From assembly GCA_037178675.1 (NCBI GenBank), contig JAYMGJ010000347.1:1-64000 (forward strand): 64,000 nt of DNA, in the 5' to 3' direction. Made by a program: the position numbers and the translations under genes. This DNA is from Scleroderma bovista. Taxonomy: Eukaryota > Basidiomycota > Agaricomycetes > Boletales > Sclerodermataceae. The notes beneath the pieces were generated by a model. That model was given only the letters and a program-made list of their open reading frames with translations, had not been told where the DNA came from and made no database searches. Below are positions 1 to 10,297 of the stretch, piece after piece; within the stretch, counting starts at the first letter, position 1; each line of letters begins with the position of its first letter.

Positions 1-1014
1 CTGTCAAAAAAGGCTACAATGAGATACCAAACTGGATACATAGTTTTCTGGGGTACGCCAACCTCAAAGTCCACTATTATCATTGAGGTGACAACAGATG
101 CCTTTGCGATATTCTTCCATCCATCACACTGACCAGTCGCAAAGCGACCAGTTGTGTGCAGCTTTGTTTTTGAAATAATGCGCGTGACCTCTTTATCTAA
201 TATGGGACCTGAAAGTTTGCGGCGATCCGGTATTTCGGCACCTGGGATCCACTTTGCAAAGAAATGGCGCAATTGCACATCACTGATTGCATTCCATGAG
301 ATTCCTGAAGATATGATTGCAAGACAAAGGTCGTGTTGGAACTCGTCTTTCAACTCCAGGGTCCACAAAGCATTGCTAACTTTTGCACGTTTCACAGGCC
401 GTTCTGGGATGTCAGGTGGCAATGATAGTGGCCCGGGCATAATAGGGCTTGGTGCTGTAAATCCTAGGAGTGGCGAGAGCTGATGCGATGGGCCTGGCAA
501 GGCAGTAGAAATGAGAAGTGGACTAGGCTGCAATCTCGGAGTAGGGAGTGCAAGTAGTGAGGATGATGGACCTGCCTGAGGGGCTGCGACTTCTTTATGT
601 AGTATCCTGTCATCTTTTGCAAGCTGGCGAATTTCCGGTGCGACAAATTGGCATTTCTTTAAGTGTGCCCTCATCGATGAAACCTTTCCACAAATGGGTT
701 TAAAGCCCTTGTCCATTTCATCTGTGAGACGAGACAAGCTTGCATTGATCACTAAGACATTGAAAATGTAGTAAGTTTGTGTCCGAGTGCAAGTAGTAAC
801 CTACAGTGGACTTACCAGCATCATGGATTTGTTCCTCTGGACGATATGAGGAAATTGTGCCAACTGCCAGAGCTACACTGTCAGCAGAGCAAAGTAGTTC
901 CTTTTCGTATTGAAGACACTTTAGACACCAAGCTGCCAGGTGTGTCTTGTCCCCTTTGTAGTGAACTCCATTCTTACTCCAAAAATGATCCCACCAAATG
1001 CTCTTGGGAGGCAT
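1..1014 (-). CDS. hAT-family transposase, N-terminal two thirds (cut by window edge)
   Basis: Two exons: 1014-816 and 751-1, joined by a GT-AG intron that keeps frame. Exon 1 starts with ATG at 1014 and carries a BED-like start (WWDHFW followed by a CxxC with a nearby His), expected to bind element ends. Exon 2 is fully open to the window edge: a Pro/Ser-rich linker, then a DUF659-type segment with the diagnostic DGWKNIAKASVV stretch near 124-87 and TGQC just before it. In the family this protein cuts and pastes its own element; the RNase-H-like core and dimerisation domain would lie left of the window. No stop or frameshift is visible, unlike the neighbouring elements, so the copy may be recent. 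Whether it is complete cannot be judged here. Confidence 0.8.
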
Positions 1015-1158
1015 CAGGATTCAGCTATGAAGTCTCTCCTCGACGATGGTGGATGCGTAGCTGGACACCAGCAGAAAACCATTGTATTGAATTCAAAGTC
1101 TAGAGTCGCTTAGTACTCGGCAATAATTATATTATAATACAATTATGCAGACAAGTCC

Positions 1159-1267
1159 TGGCAAGGTCTGCCATGTAACCAGTCAATGACCGGTAAATAA
1201 CCTGTCAACAAAGTTTGACTTCCTATTAACGGGCTACTATTGACCGTTGGTCAAATTGACCTTGCCA
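1159..1267. repeat. Short block bounded by a 10-bp inverted repeat
   Basis: TGGCAAGGTC at 1159-1168 is mirrored by GACCTTGCCA at 1258-1267, with further matching GACC/GGTC sequence inside. It lies upstream of the hAT start codon, so it may be the terminal or subterminal repeat region of that element, or a small MITE. No 8-bp target duplication could be assigned. Confidence 0.35.
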
Positions 1268-1738
1268 ACACTGCTCCGCATTGTCTTAGGTGACCACATG
1301 TCAGCCTCGTTGGGGCCTCATGGGTTCGGCCCCTAAAAGGGGGATACTGTTATGATCATGTCCAACTCTGGATCATATCTGGTTACTCCAGTCACATCAC
1401 AGCCCTACAGCTCAACTCTGGTCGTTCTCACTTACTCTGGTCATGGTCGCGCAGATATGCTTCCGCTAACTACGACCTTTGGTCTAGTCTGCTTCCAGTC
1501 CTTACCACACTTCCCCGTCTACCCTGCCTGTTCGTGAGTTCTCTGTGAACTCGATATATACTAGACCTTGTAGTATTTTCACCAGACCTGACCTAGTCCT
1601 AACTCCAGTCATCCCTTGTCCACTATTAGGTTGTTTACTTGTCACTGTATGTACTCGACCCTAGTTTCTACTTAGTATAAATACCCTCTAGTTTACCTTG
1701 TACAGTCTCAGTCTGAAATCAACTATAGTCACTACTCC
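1268..1738 (+). mobile_element. LTR family A fragment with upstream polypurine tract
   Basis: 1268-1347 is the 3' end of a retroelement internal region and closes with a polypurine tract (AAAAGGGGGA, 1335-1344). The same sequence precedes the LTR at 4652. The LTR begins TGTTATGATC at 1348 and stops at about 1738, where another LTR copy starts. Truncated and non-coding. Confidence 0.75.
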
Positions 1739-2406
1739 TGTTACGACCATGTCCAACTCCGGATCATATCCGGTTACTCCGGTCACATCGCAGCTCTACA
1801 GCTCTACTCCGGTCGCTCTTCTCCTACTCCGGTCGCGCTCACGCAGATAACCTTCCGTTAAGCACGACCCTTGGTCTATGCTCCATTCGCTCATTACCAC
1901 ACTTCACCGTTTACCCTGCCTTGACGTGAGTTCTCCGTGAACTCAATATATCCTATACCTTGTAGCATTTTCACCGGACCTGATTTATTTTACACGGACC
2001 TGACTTTATTTTCACCGGACCTGACCTAGTCCTAACTCCGGTCATCCCTTGTCCGCTATTAGGTTGTTTACTTGTCACCGTATGTACTCGACCCTAGTTT
2101 CTACTTAGTATAAGTACCCTCTAGTTTATCCTGTACTCCTCAGTCTGAAATCAACTTAGTCACTACTCCAGTCTCTGTCTGTCTCCGTCTCCGTCTCTGT
2201 CTCTATCACCTTGACTGGAACCTACGCAAGGGATCAACGCACGTTGTCCTTGTCGTTGAATCCAAGTGGTCACCAACTCTGGCCGGACTATCCCTTGTCC
2301 AGCCCTCTGCCCTCCTCCTTCGTCCACCTTCGTCCGGGCTTGACTGGACCCCCTACCGGAGTAGACCTGGACTTGACACTCTCCATTTGAGCTCATCTTG
2401 GGTCTT
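1739..2406 (+). mobile_element. LTR family A fragment
   Basis: Begins TGTTACGACC and is clearly homologous to the copies at 1348, 2407 and 4652. It includes short repeats of a GGACCTGA-TTTATTTTCAC motif near 1975-2025. It ends at 2406 in GAGCTCATCTTGGGTCTT, a U5-like segment also present in the solo LTR at 58663, where the next copy begins. The small reading frames here are incidental. Confidence 0.7.
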
Positions 2407-2998
2407 TGTTACGACCATGTCCAACTCCAGGTCTTATCTGGTCACTCCGGTCGCATCGTAGCTCTCTAACCCAACTCTGGTCACTCGTCACTTGCTCCGG
2501 TCATGGACGCACAGATAACCTTCTGTTAAGTACGACCCTTGGTCTATACCTCATTCACTCTTACTACACTTCACCGTCTGCCCTGCCTTGACGTGAGTTC
2601 TCCGTGAACTCAATATATCCTAGACCTTGTAGTATTTTCACCGGACCTGACCTATTAGGTTGTTTACTTGTCATTGTATGTACTTGACCCTAGTTTCTAC
2701 TTAGTATAAGTACCCTCTAGTTTACCTTGTACACTTCAGTCTGAAATCATCTAAGTCACTACTGTTCCTCTGTCTGTCTCCGTCTCCATCTCCGTCTGAC
2801 TGGAACCTACACAAGGGATCAATGCTCGCCGTCCTTGTCATTGAATCCAAACGGTCGCAACTCCGGCCTGGGCTAACCTCTGCCCAAACCTCTGACCTCC
2901 CCTCTCGTCCACTTTCATCTGGACTTGACTGGACCCCCTACTGGAGTAGACCCAGACTTGACAGTATTTCAGACTCACACTTGTGTGGGTTCACTCAT
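2407..2998 (+). mobile_element. LTR family A, 5' copy of a small element
   Basis: Starts TGTTACGACC at 2407; homology with the other A copies runs to about 2970 and then diverges, so its 3' end is uncertain. With the LTR at 4652 it brackets the internal region 2999-4651, which has a polypurine tract but no recognisable reverse transcriptase or integrase. I read it as the 5' LTR of a non-autonomous element. Confidence 0.6.
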
Positions 2999-3021
2999 AT
3001 GCAAACTAGTTTTCATTCCTC

Positions 3022-3419
3022 ATGACCATGACTACTCGCTCTCGTGCTCGTACTGCTGCCGCACTCGCTGAAGAAGCAGGTGCAGTAGACGACCTTCACC
3101 TTTGTGCCGCCCAGCAAGCCCTGTCTAACCACAGGCAACCTCCAGCTTCTGTAAGCCAATTCTGGAGCTTTACAGCTCGAAACCCCACAGCATCTTTGAC
3201 TCTGCGTCGAGATGCTGCATCTCAGAGCCTTCACGGTTCTGCAGACTTAGGTTGCCATGAATCTGTTTCTGGTGACAGGTTTCCCTACCATCGTGACTCC
3301 ACTCCAGAGCGTCGCAAACCTGGTCGATTCCAATGGTTCGGCCCTGAGGATGGTCCTGGAGATGACAACAACAACAACAACAACAAATTTCTCGACGCCA
3401 CGGAAGAGCTAGGACCGGA
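3022..3419 (+). CDS. Possible gag-like or leader reading frame of element A
   Basis: The ATG at 3022 lies just inside the presumed 5' LTR boundary. The protein begins MTMTTRSRARTAAAL, is rich in charged residues, and ends in a run of Asn codons near 3370-3385 before the antisense gene starts. A basic start directly after an LTR is typical of Ty3-type gag proteins, but no zinc knuckle or capsid motif is visible. The frame formally stays open to 3816, but beyond about 3424 it runs over the antisense gene. It may only be a gag remnant or leader. Confidence 0.3.
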
Positions 3420-3423
3420 CTAC

Positions 3424-4566
3424 CTACTCTGGCACAGGACCTCCCTGCTCCTCCAGGTCTTTCTGGAGCTCTTCCAACTCTTGTTCAATCTCCTCTGGAT
3501 CAACCTCCCCCTCACTCTCCTGCTCCAGTGTGACGAACTCGGATGTGAAAAACCAGCATTCCTCGAAGAACATCTCGAGGCAGGCGCTCAGGCGATCGTT
3601 GGACTGCGACACAGACCATGTGGAGTCTGCGATCCGGGCCATCTGTCCAGTCATCGCCTCCACCGCGGCAGTCAACCTGTCCATCCGCTCCAGGAAAGGT
3701 CCGGTGTTGAAACTGGACCTCGACCTGGATGGACCTGCCACCTCTGCGATCTCGTTGTTGTTGTTGATGACCTTCGCGGTCTTCTTCTTCTTCCTCTTCT
3801 CGCCACCTCATGGTGATGATGCCGCCTCCTTCTCCTTCGCCTTGCCTTTGTCCACTACTGGACTGGGACCCCCCACCTCTGGCCATTCGCACTTCTCCTT
3901 GAGGCTGGCGCACTTCATGCATGCCCGCTGTTTTGGCTTCTCTGGGTCGCGCTCGCACACCATGCGATGCTTTGCACAACGCATGCATCTACAAAAGGAG
4001 TCAGCAAACAAAAAGCAGAAATAGAATAAAATAAACCCTACTGGACTTGCCTCTGGTTCCTCCCTTGCTCTCTTCTTCAACGCCTCCTGCACCGTTGCCT
4101 TTTGTTTGGTGGCTACCTCCACCGCCCTCTGCTTGGCAGCTACCTCTGCCGCCCTCCTCTGCTCTGACTCCGCCCTCACTTGCGACTCCACCCTCTCCTG
4201 CTCTGCCTGCTCATGCGCCTTACGCTCTGCCTCCACCTTCGCTTTCTCCACCTCCTCTCATGCTCTCACCTCCACCTCCTCATGTGCTCGTCTCTCCACC
4301 TCTTCCCTACACTGCTTCTCCTCCCTCTTCACTTGCTTGCGGTGATGGCGCTCCTTTGCCTTGGCGTCGAGAACATCGGACTCGTCCTCACTACCGGACT
4401 GTAACTCCGGTGTTGAGACCTTCGTCCAATCCTTGGACTCGGTGGCAGCAGGGGCAGTGGGGCTGACGGACTTGGCAGTGGCAGACTTTTTTTCAGATGG
4501 CAGTAAATTGGGGGTAAAGGCAAAACCAGTCTGATCTTTATAGATCCAAAATTCGTACTCAGACAT
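3424..4566 (-). pseudogene. Zn(II)2Cys6-like, coiled-coil protein gene inside element A, antisense to the LTRs
   Basis: A single minus-strand frame runs from a start at 4566 (MSEYEFWIYKDQTG) to 3424. It is interrupted only by TGA codons near 4258 and 3808, each explicable as CGA to TGA. Order: acidic N-terminus; long Glu/Arg/Ala-rich coiled coil (about 4300-4060); Cys cluster with spacing C-x2-C-x6-C-x11-C-x2-C-x6-C (about 3990-3885), the spacing of fungal binuclear zinc clusters; basic Lys/Glu linker; a second amphipathic segment; acidic tail. A T-rich stretch near 3990-4045 may be an intron, though it also reads through in frame. In the family this cluster usually binds DNA. The host-type gene lies between LTRs and upstream of a polypurine tract, suggesting gene capture; function unknown. 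Confidence 0.6.
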
Positions 4567-4651
4567 TCACTCCAGACTCCGCATTGTTTCTAGGTGACCA
4601 CATGACAGCCTCATTGGGGCCTCATGGGTTCGGCCCCCAAAAGGGGGATAC
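4567..4651 (+). promoter_or_regulatory. Polypurine-tract end of element A
   Basis: This is nearly identical to 1268-1347 and ends with the purine run AAAAGGGGGA (4639-4648), three bases before the LTR start at 4652. Its position and composition fit a plus-strand primer for reverse transcription. Confidence 0.7.
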
Positions 4652-5287
4652 TGTTATGACCATGTCCAACTCTGGGTCTTATCCGGTCACTCCAGTCGCA
4701 TCATAGCTCTCTAACCCAACTCCGGTCGCTCGTCACTTGCTCTGGTCACGGATGCACAGATAACCTTCCATTAAGTACGACCCTTGGTCTATACCTCATT
4801 CACTCTTACTACACTTCACCGTCTGCCCTGCCTTGATGTGAGCGCTCCGTGAACTTGATATATCCTAGACCTTGTAGTATTTTCACCAGACCTGACTTTA
4901 TTTTCACCAGACCTGACTTTATTTTCACTGGACCTGACTTTATTTTCACTGGACCTGACCTATTAGGTTGTTTACTTGTCACCGTATGTACTCAACCCTA
5001 GTTTCTACTTAGTATAAGTACCCTCTAGTTTACCTTGTACACCTCAGTCTGAAATCATCTAAGTCACTACTCCTGTTCCTCTGTCTGTCTCTGTCTCCAT
5101 CTCTGTCTGACCGGAACCTACGCAAGGGATCAACGCTCGCCGTCCTTGTCATTGAATCCAAACGGTCGCAACTCCGGCCCAGGCTAACCTCTGCCCAAAC
5201 CTCTGACCTCCCCTCTCGTCCACTTTTGTCTGGACTTGATCGGACCCCCTACCGGAGTAGACCTGGACTTGACAGTCTTTGCCCTAG

Positions 5288-6646
5288 TGTCAAGACCAGT
5301 TCTCCTCGACGATCTTACTAGGAGGTCCAGAGGTGCAGGGGACTAATGAGGAGGTAAGTCCAGACACTAGTAGGTGCTAGTTAGTGCGGAGAGTCAAGTC
5401 CGGGTCAAACGAACAAAGTCTAGGCACTAGAGAAGCACAGGGAGTAAGTCTGGGTTTTTGTGGAGTAAGTCTAGACCACGGGAAAGTGGTCCGGAGTTGA
5501 GCGCAGCTTGTCCGGAGCAAAGGACATCCCAGAGGTGGGATAAGTCCTAAGAGGTCTAGCGTCAAGTCTGGGACAGAGGTGGCTTTTGCCCTCGTGCAAG
5601 TAGGAGACTTGCTAGGGTCGGACATAGGACCAAGGGGACGAGATAGGATGGAGGCTGGAGTTGGCCAGAGTTCAGGAGAACAAGATGGGATTAGGAGGGC
5701 ATGGTGGGTAGTACAGAGTGGGGAGTATCTTAGTCGAGATTTGATCTAAGGATCTACTAGGCTGGAGTATGGTAGTTTATATAGTAATGAGAACTAGGGT
5801 GAGTACATACAGTGACAAGTAAACACCTTAGTTGGGACAAGGGATGGAGCAGAAACGGACAGGAAAATAAAGCAGGTACAGGAAAATAAACCGGAGCAGG
5901 AGCAGACATGGGGAACTAATGTTACAGGGACGACAGAGCAGATGCAGGGACAAGTAGGTAAAGGGAACTAGGTCGGAAGAGGACAAGTAAGGGTTGGAGG
6001 TGGACTTAACTAATGTTAAGTCCACAGCGATGTCCAGGACCGGAGAAAGTGGGACTGGAGGAAGTGCAAGAGCAGAGGGAGTGTACAAGCAGAGGGAGTG
6101 TACAAGCAGAGGGAGTGTACAAGCAGAGGGAGTGTACAAGCAGAGGGAGTGTACAAGCAGAGGGAGTGTACAAGCAGAGGGAGTGTACAGCTGGAGGAAG
6201 GGTGGAGTAGCTGGAGGAAGGTCCAGAGTTGGACATGGAAATGTCCAAGGCCATCAGTGGACCTATCAGGGGAAGTGGAGCGGAACAGGAGCAGACCTGA
6301 GCCGGAGTTGGATGTACCAGCTGGAGTTGGGCTAGGTCGCAGACCAGACAAGGGGAGTGGCTGGACTGAAACCAGAGTAGCGACTAATGGTAGGTACAGG
6401 TCTGACATGGAGGAGTTAGACCGCAGATCTGTCTGTAGGAAGACAGGGGTTTAGTCCTGAGGCGGAGATGGACATAGTGACCGGAGTTGAGCTGAAGTGC
6501 AGCTATGGGGCTGGAGATGGCCGGACTAGATCCGGAGTTGTGTCTATGCCTAAGGAGAGGTCAGGTGGGCCAGGGTTAGACCGGAGTTGTGACTGGGAAA
6601 AGTATGGATATGTTCAAGTCCGGGTCTGTCATAACAGGATATGACA
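5288..6646. mobile_element. Solo LTR family B, copy 1 (TSD CCTAG)
   Basis: Begins TGTCAAGACC and ends GGATATGACA (TG...CA, 1359 bp). It is flanked by CCTAG at 5283-5287 and 6647-6651, a perfect 5-bp target-site duplication. There is no internal coding region, so it is a solo LTR. It shares most of its length with the copy at 20112 and contains a 17-bp minisatellite. A TATA-like TTTATATAG lies near 5776. Confidence 0.92.
6071..6189. repeat. 17-bp minisatellite, 7 units, in LTR B copy 1
   Basis: Seven contiguous units of AGCAGAGGGAGTGTACA. Because 17 is not a multiple of 3, all frames stay open and give spurious Cys/Ser/Leu-rich peptides. The B copy at 20112 has the same period with a different consensus. 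Confidence 0.95.
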
Positions 6647-6724
6647 CCTAGCTTCTCAACTCCTATCTCCTCAGAGTCTCTGCATGTAGTAAGGTCCTTG
6701 GTGTTTTCACCTAGGGTTGTCTCA

Positions 6725-7310
6725 GGTGCCTCACATGCATCTTCAGATGGAGTGCCCACATGTCTGGCCTCGAGGACGACATTGTGTTGATGTGTCACGA
6801 ACACGACTATTGGCGCAAGCACACTGAAGAGGCAGAGAAGGCTTCCACCTTCTAGCAGAGTGGGGGTGAGTGGGGGTGGGGTAAGTGATGGGACTTAGTG
6901 AAATTTTGTGCAAAGTCTATGTACTGTGACATGCTGTGTCAGTGCTGTGTCACCATGGAACTGGGACCCTGTGGCAATATATGCTGTAACTGCTGTCACA
7001 ATCTGTACTATTATAGTAATTACTGTAAACCCTGTCCTGAAACAAGGGATTTGCTGATGTGAGGCACAGGTCTAGACCAGGTAGATAAGATATGGCTGTA
7101 CACTAAGATAAGACAAGATGCTATGTAATAAGATAAAAAGTTGGTCCGTTACAAGGGAACTTGGTGAAATAGGTGAGAATAATACTTATCTACACACAGA
7201 CCATGTACCTCAGGTATATATACCCTGGGGATTTCTCCCTGTAGAATAACAAACTCAGTGTACAACACTTAGCTTAATCAAACATCTCTGTTCTCTCTCA
7301 CTACTCTCTA
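6725..7310. mobile_element. Patchwork of LTR fragments
   Basis: No gene is seen. 7061-7153 is the reverse complement of the first part of the solo LTR at 58663 (it ends ...AAAAAGTTGGTCCGTTACA). 7154-7310 resembles the reverse complement of the copia-1 LTR (ACTTATCTACACACAGACC; GTATATATACCCTG) but diverges toward its end. 6725-7060 holds nothing recognisable. Confidence 0.55.
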
Positions 7311-7435
7311 GATCTACACCAACAGGGTGATGCAGACAATGATGCAGGATACTCCTGGGGTACAGGAGCAATAGATGACGAAGGGGATAGGGGTCTGGAC
7401 TCTTCCTAAAGCCTAGGAAATGTCAAAGCGGGGAT
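7311..7435 (-). mobile_element. LTR family E copy 2, left fragment
   Basis: Homologous to the reverse complement of 10044-10165 in E copy 1. It continues at 17690 on the other side of copia-1, so copia-1 inserted into a pre-existing E LTR. The last 120 bp or so of the LTR expected to its left are replaced by unrelated sequence. Confidence 0.8.
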
Positions 7436-7920
7436 TGTAGCAACAAAACTGGGGCAACAGCAATGGGGTAGCACAAGCGTACCTTGATAGCTAGTAGCTG
7501 GTTCTTGAAGTTGAGTTATTTGTGAAGTAGCAAGTAATGAGAGAACAGTTGAACTGTATTGAACTAGGTGTTAGACACTGAATTCGATTCTTACTTTACA
7601 TGGGATATCCTACAGGGTATATATACCTGTGGTACATGGTCTGTGCGTAGATAAGTATTATTCTCGCCTATTTCACCATATTCCCATATTTAGTAGGTGC
7701 AGTTTCCATAAACATAGTTATCTGGAAACGTGCCTGTAATGTGCATCAGCATGTGTTATACACGTGCCTTGCATGTGATAGTTCTGGCTATCTTGTGGAG
7801 CTGGTCATGTGATCTACTGGTAATCCGGTTGACACTACTCCAGAATCACATGTAACTGTGATCTCTGGAAATCTCCAAGATTAGTTTAAGATATAATATT
7901 ATCATACTTTCTCGTTGACA
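7436..7920 (-). repeat. copia-1 3' LTR (485 bp)
   Basis: On the plus strand it runs TGTAGCAACAAAACTGGGGC ... CTCGTTGACA. It differs from the 5' LTR by one 38-bp tandem duplication (present only in the 5' LTR) and about 17 substitutions by eye, all transitions. Confidence 0.93.
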
Positions 7921-7931
7921 CTCCTCCTTGC
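7921..7931 (-). promoter_or_regulatory. copia-1 polypurine tract
   Basis: On the minus strand GCAAGGAGGAG sits immediately upstream of the 3' LTR, as expected for the plus-strand primer. Confidence 0.7.
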
Positions 7932-8017
7932 TAAGACTTGAACTCTAGAAGGTTCAGTCGTGAGTGATTGTCTTGGTATTTCTGCCATGTCAGATTCTTT
8001 GTCATCATATCAGCTTT

Positions 8018-8236
8018 CTACTGATCAGTAGGAACATAGTCAAGCATAAAGATTTGTTTCTCAACGCATTCATGAAGGAAATAATATTTGATATCAATGT
8101 GCTTTGACCATCCTTCCATTACTGGATTTTGTGCAATGTGTATAGCGCCTTTGTTATCTCCAAACATCATGAAGTGTTGGAGGGACAGATGACACTCTTG
8201 GAAGAGGGACTTGATCCATAGAATCTGTTGTGCACA
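8018..8236 (-). pseudogene. copia-1 RNase H, C-terminal fragment
   Basis: This frame encodes DCAQQILWIKSLFQE, then a DNKGAIHIAQNPV-type RNase H segment, HIDIKYYFLHECV and DYVPT, the usual end of copia pol. Its upstream half lies at 10298 and beyond on the other side of the E insertion. The enzyme would degrade RNA in RNA/DNA hybrids during reverse transcription. Confidence 0.85.
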
Positions 8237-8241
8237 GTCGC

Positions 8242-10297
8242 TGTCACACACCAAACAGGTTTGGTACAGTGAACATGGAAGATAACACCTATATCAAATG
8301 ATCCTTATGTGAAGGATAAGCACGACGGACCCTCATCGTAGCCATCTATCGCACAAAAAGACTATCCTGATGCGAGAAATGAATGCCAATGCTGACAGTC
8401 ATCTATTGCACAAGAACCACCAAGAAGCAGAAGAAACTGAAGGAATAACGTCAATTGTGGTATGAGAAAGGAATGAACACATCTGCAGTCCAACTCCCAT
8501 ACCAGAACAGTCAAAGAAGCAGAAGAATTGATGGAGAAACAAAGGAGAAAGAGAAGAAATGGTTTTTCGTGCCCAAATGTCATTTTTAGGCACCCAGTGC
8601 CGGCATTCCGATATTTTGAATAGCTCCATCATTTCTGAAGCTATCAGGCATGTGACTATACCATCAGAGAGCCTAGAACGTGGTCTATCTACCTGTCAAG
8701 TTCCGACGCAAATCCATTCATTTCCCATGGAGATATTCCCCCTGCAATCCAGACATTTGCTTCATCGCTCACTATGGAGTCTGTATTTTCTCTGGATCAT
8801 TTCTCTGCTATTGCTGCAGATCTCCACTATTTCCTGCTCTTAGGACAGCCTCTCCCAGAGTTCCTGTGCACTGCCTGGCACATATCTTCCCAGCCTGCTC
8901 CCTCAGTCCCTCTCATTCTCGGTCAGCGCATTCTCCTTGTCAGTCCTGCGTCAAGGATGTACTTTGGTCATCTTAGGTCTATTGTCAAGCTTGAGAAGTC
9001 TTCTCTGATCATCTCTGTGTCCCCTGAGCCCTCAGTCTATGGTCCCTTCCTCCCAGATACTTGCCATGTCCATCTTCCTCTGTCATTTGTCTCGCTTCCC
9101 TGGATGTGTCAAATTCAATACTCTATTTGCTTCCCTACTTTCAGACGATGTCCCCCAGCACCATGACAGTTATGCCCCCACTTTATAGTGCTATTAGGAA
9201 GAAGAACCCTCTCTCATTCTTTCCCAGAAGAGAGCTCATCAAGGGAGCCCGTGGTTGCGCTTCAGCGGCACTAGAACACATGCACTATACCTTAGTGTAT
9301 GCTGACCCCCCAAAAAGACCTCTGGACCCCTGGTACCCTTCTTGTGGCTGTTTTGTCTCAGATCAATCCCCCTGTTTATCTCAGATCTTCCCCATTGTTG
9401 TCCCATCAAATTCCTGATGGTACACAGCCCCCCATCAAACTTCTTAGGCTGTGCATCAATGACTCCTTCTACTGTGCAGTGACTCATCCCTTGCTTACTG
9501 ATGCTCTCTTGTCATCAGTATTACTCTATCCCTTTTGCATTTTTGGTATATTACTCAGCTGATGACTCACTTCCTTACCAATCAATCTTGTCATGCAGCT
9601 TACTCATTCCTGCTTATCCCTTGCTTACTGATTGCTTACAAACCCCTTACAAAGCTCTTACCAATCCCTTACCAATCCTTGACAAATTCTGCTTACTCCC
9701 TTCTCTTTTTGTACTTTAATGCTGTGCCCCCCCATGTATTTAAACCCCTGGGCTCAGCCCAGTGAGAAGAGACCCAATTGCACGAAATTATCACTCTCTC
9801 AGACTCTCTCAGTCAGTATCCCCTCAGCTCTTTGAGTCTTGTAGGCTTCAGTGAAGGTCTAAAGGCTCTGATATCTCAAGTTTATTCAATCCATTCAAGT
9901 CCAAGTATTTCTCTAGGCTCAAGCGGAGTCTAGCCAGTCAATCCTTCATCTCTCATTGCTTCTGGACGTCAGGAGCCCCCTTGTCCCCTTGCTGCACCCA
10001 TCTCTCGGTGTAGTATTGCTGTTTCAGTCTCAGTCAACCCAATCCCCGCTTTGACACTTCCTAGGCTTTAGGAAGAGTCCAGACCCCTATCCCCTTCATC
10101 TTCTATTACTCCTGTACCCCAGGAGTATCCTGCATCATCGTCTGCATCACCCTGTTGGTGTAGATCCCCTTCCCCCCTCCTCAGTACATCCTCTCTGGAC
10201 ACCGCGGAGGTAAACCACCACTTGCACATTTTCATAGTCCTTTGTTGGTGTTGTGTTTGGGTTGTTGTTTCAACCTAAATCCACACTTTGACTCACA
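8242..10297 (+). mobile_element. Solo LTR family E, copy 1, inside copia-1 RNase H
   Basis: Begins TGTCACACACC and ends TTTGACTCACA (2056 bp, TG...CA). It interrupts copia-1 between the codons for EYMSMC and DCAQQ. Flanks TCGC (8238-8241) and TTGC (10298-10301) may be a 4-bp duplication with one CpG transition. A TATA-like TATTTAAA near 9738 followed by a long R-U5-like region suggests plus orientation. Several overlapping frames lie in 8559-9417; none matches a family I know. A second copy flanks copia-1 and a third starts at 63466. Confidence 0.8.

Larger units (their letters stand above)
4652..6724 (+). mobile_element. LTR family A, 3' copy, interrupted by solo LTR B
   Basis: The LTR starts TGTTATGACC at 4652. 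It is cut by the B insertion (5288-6646 plus one CCTAG copy), resumes at 6652 and ends GTTGTCTCA at 6724. Without the insert it would be about 709 bp. The resumed part (CTTGGTGTTTTCACCTAGGG) matches the end of the solo LTR at 58663, which fixes the 3' boundary. Confidence 0.75.

Noticed and set aside
5994..6454. Several overlapping long frames on both strands (Cys/Ser/Leu- or Glu/Arg-rich)
   Set aside because: They are produced by the 17-bp minisatellite in LTR B, which keeps frames open; no coding signal.
8559..9417. Host genes in the E LTR
   Set aside because: The frames lie wholly within a repeated LTR, overlap each other, and match no family recognised.
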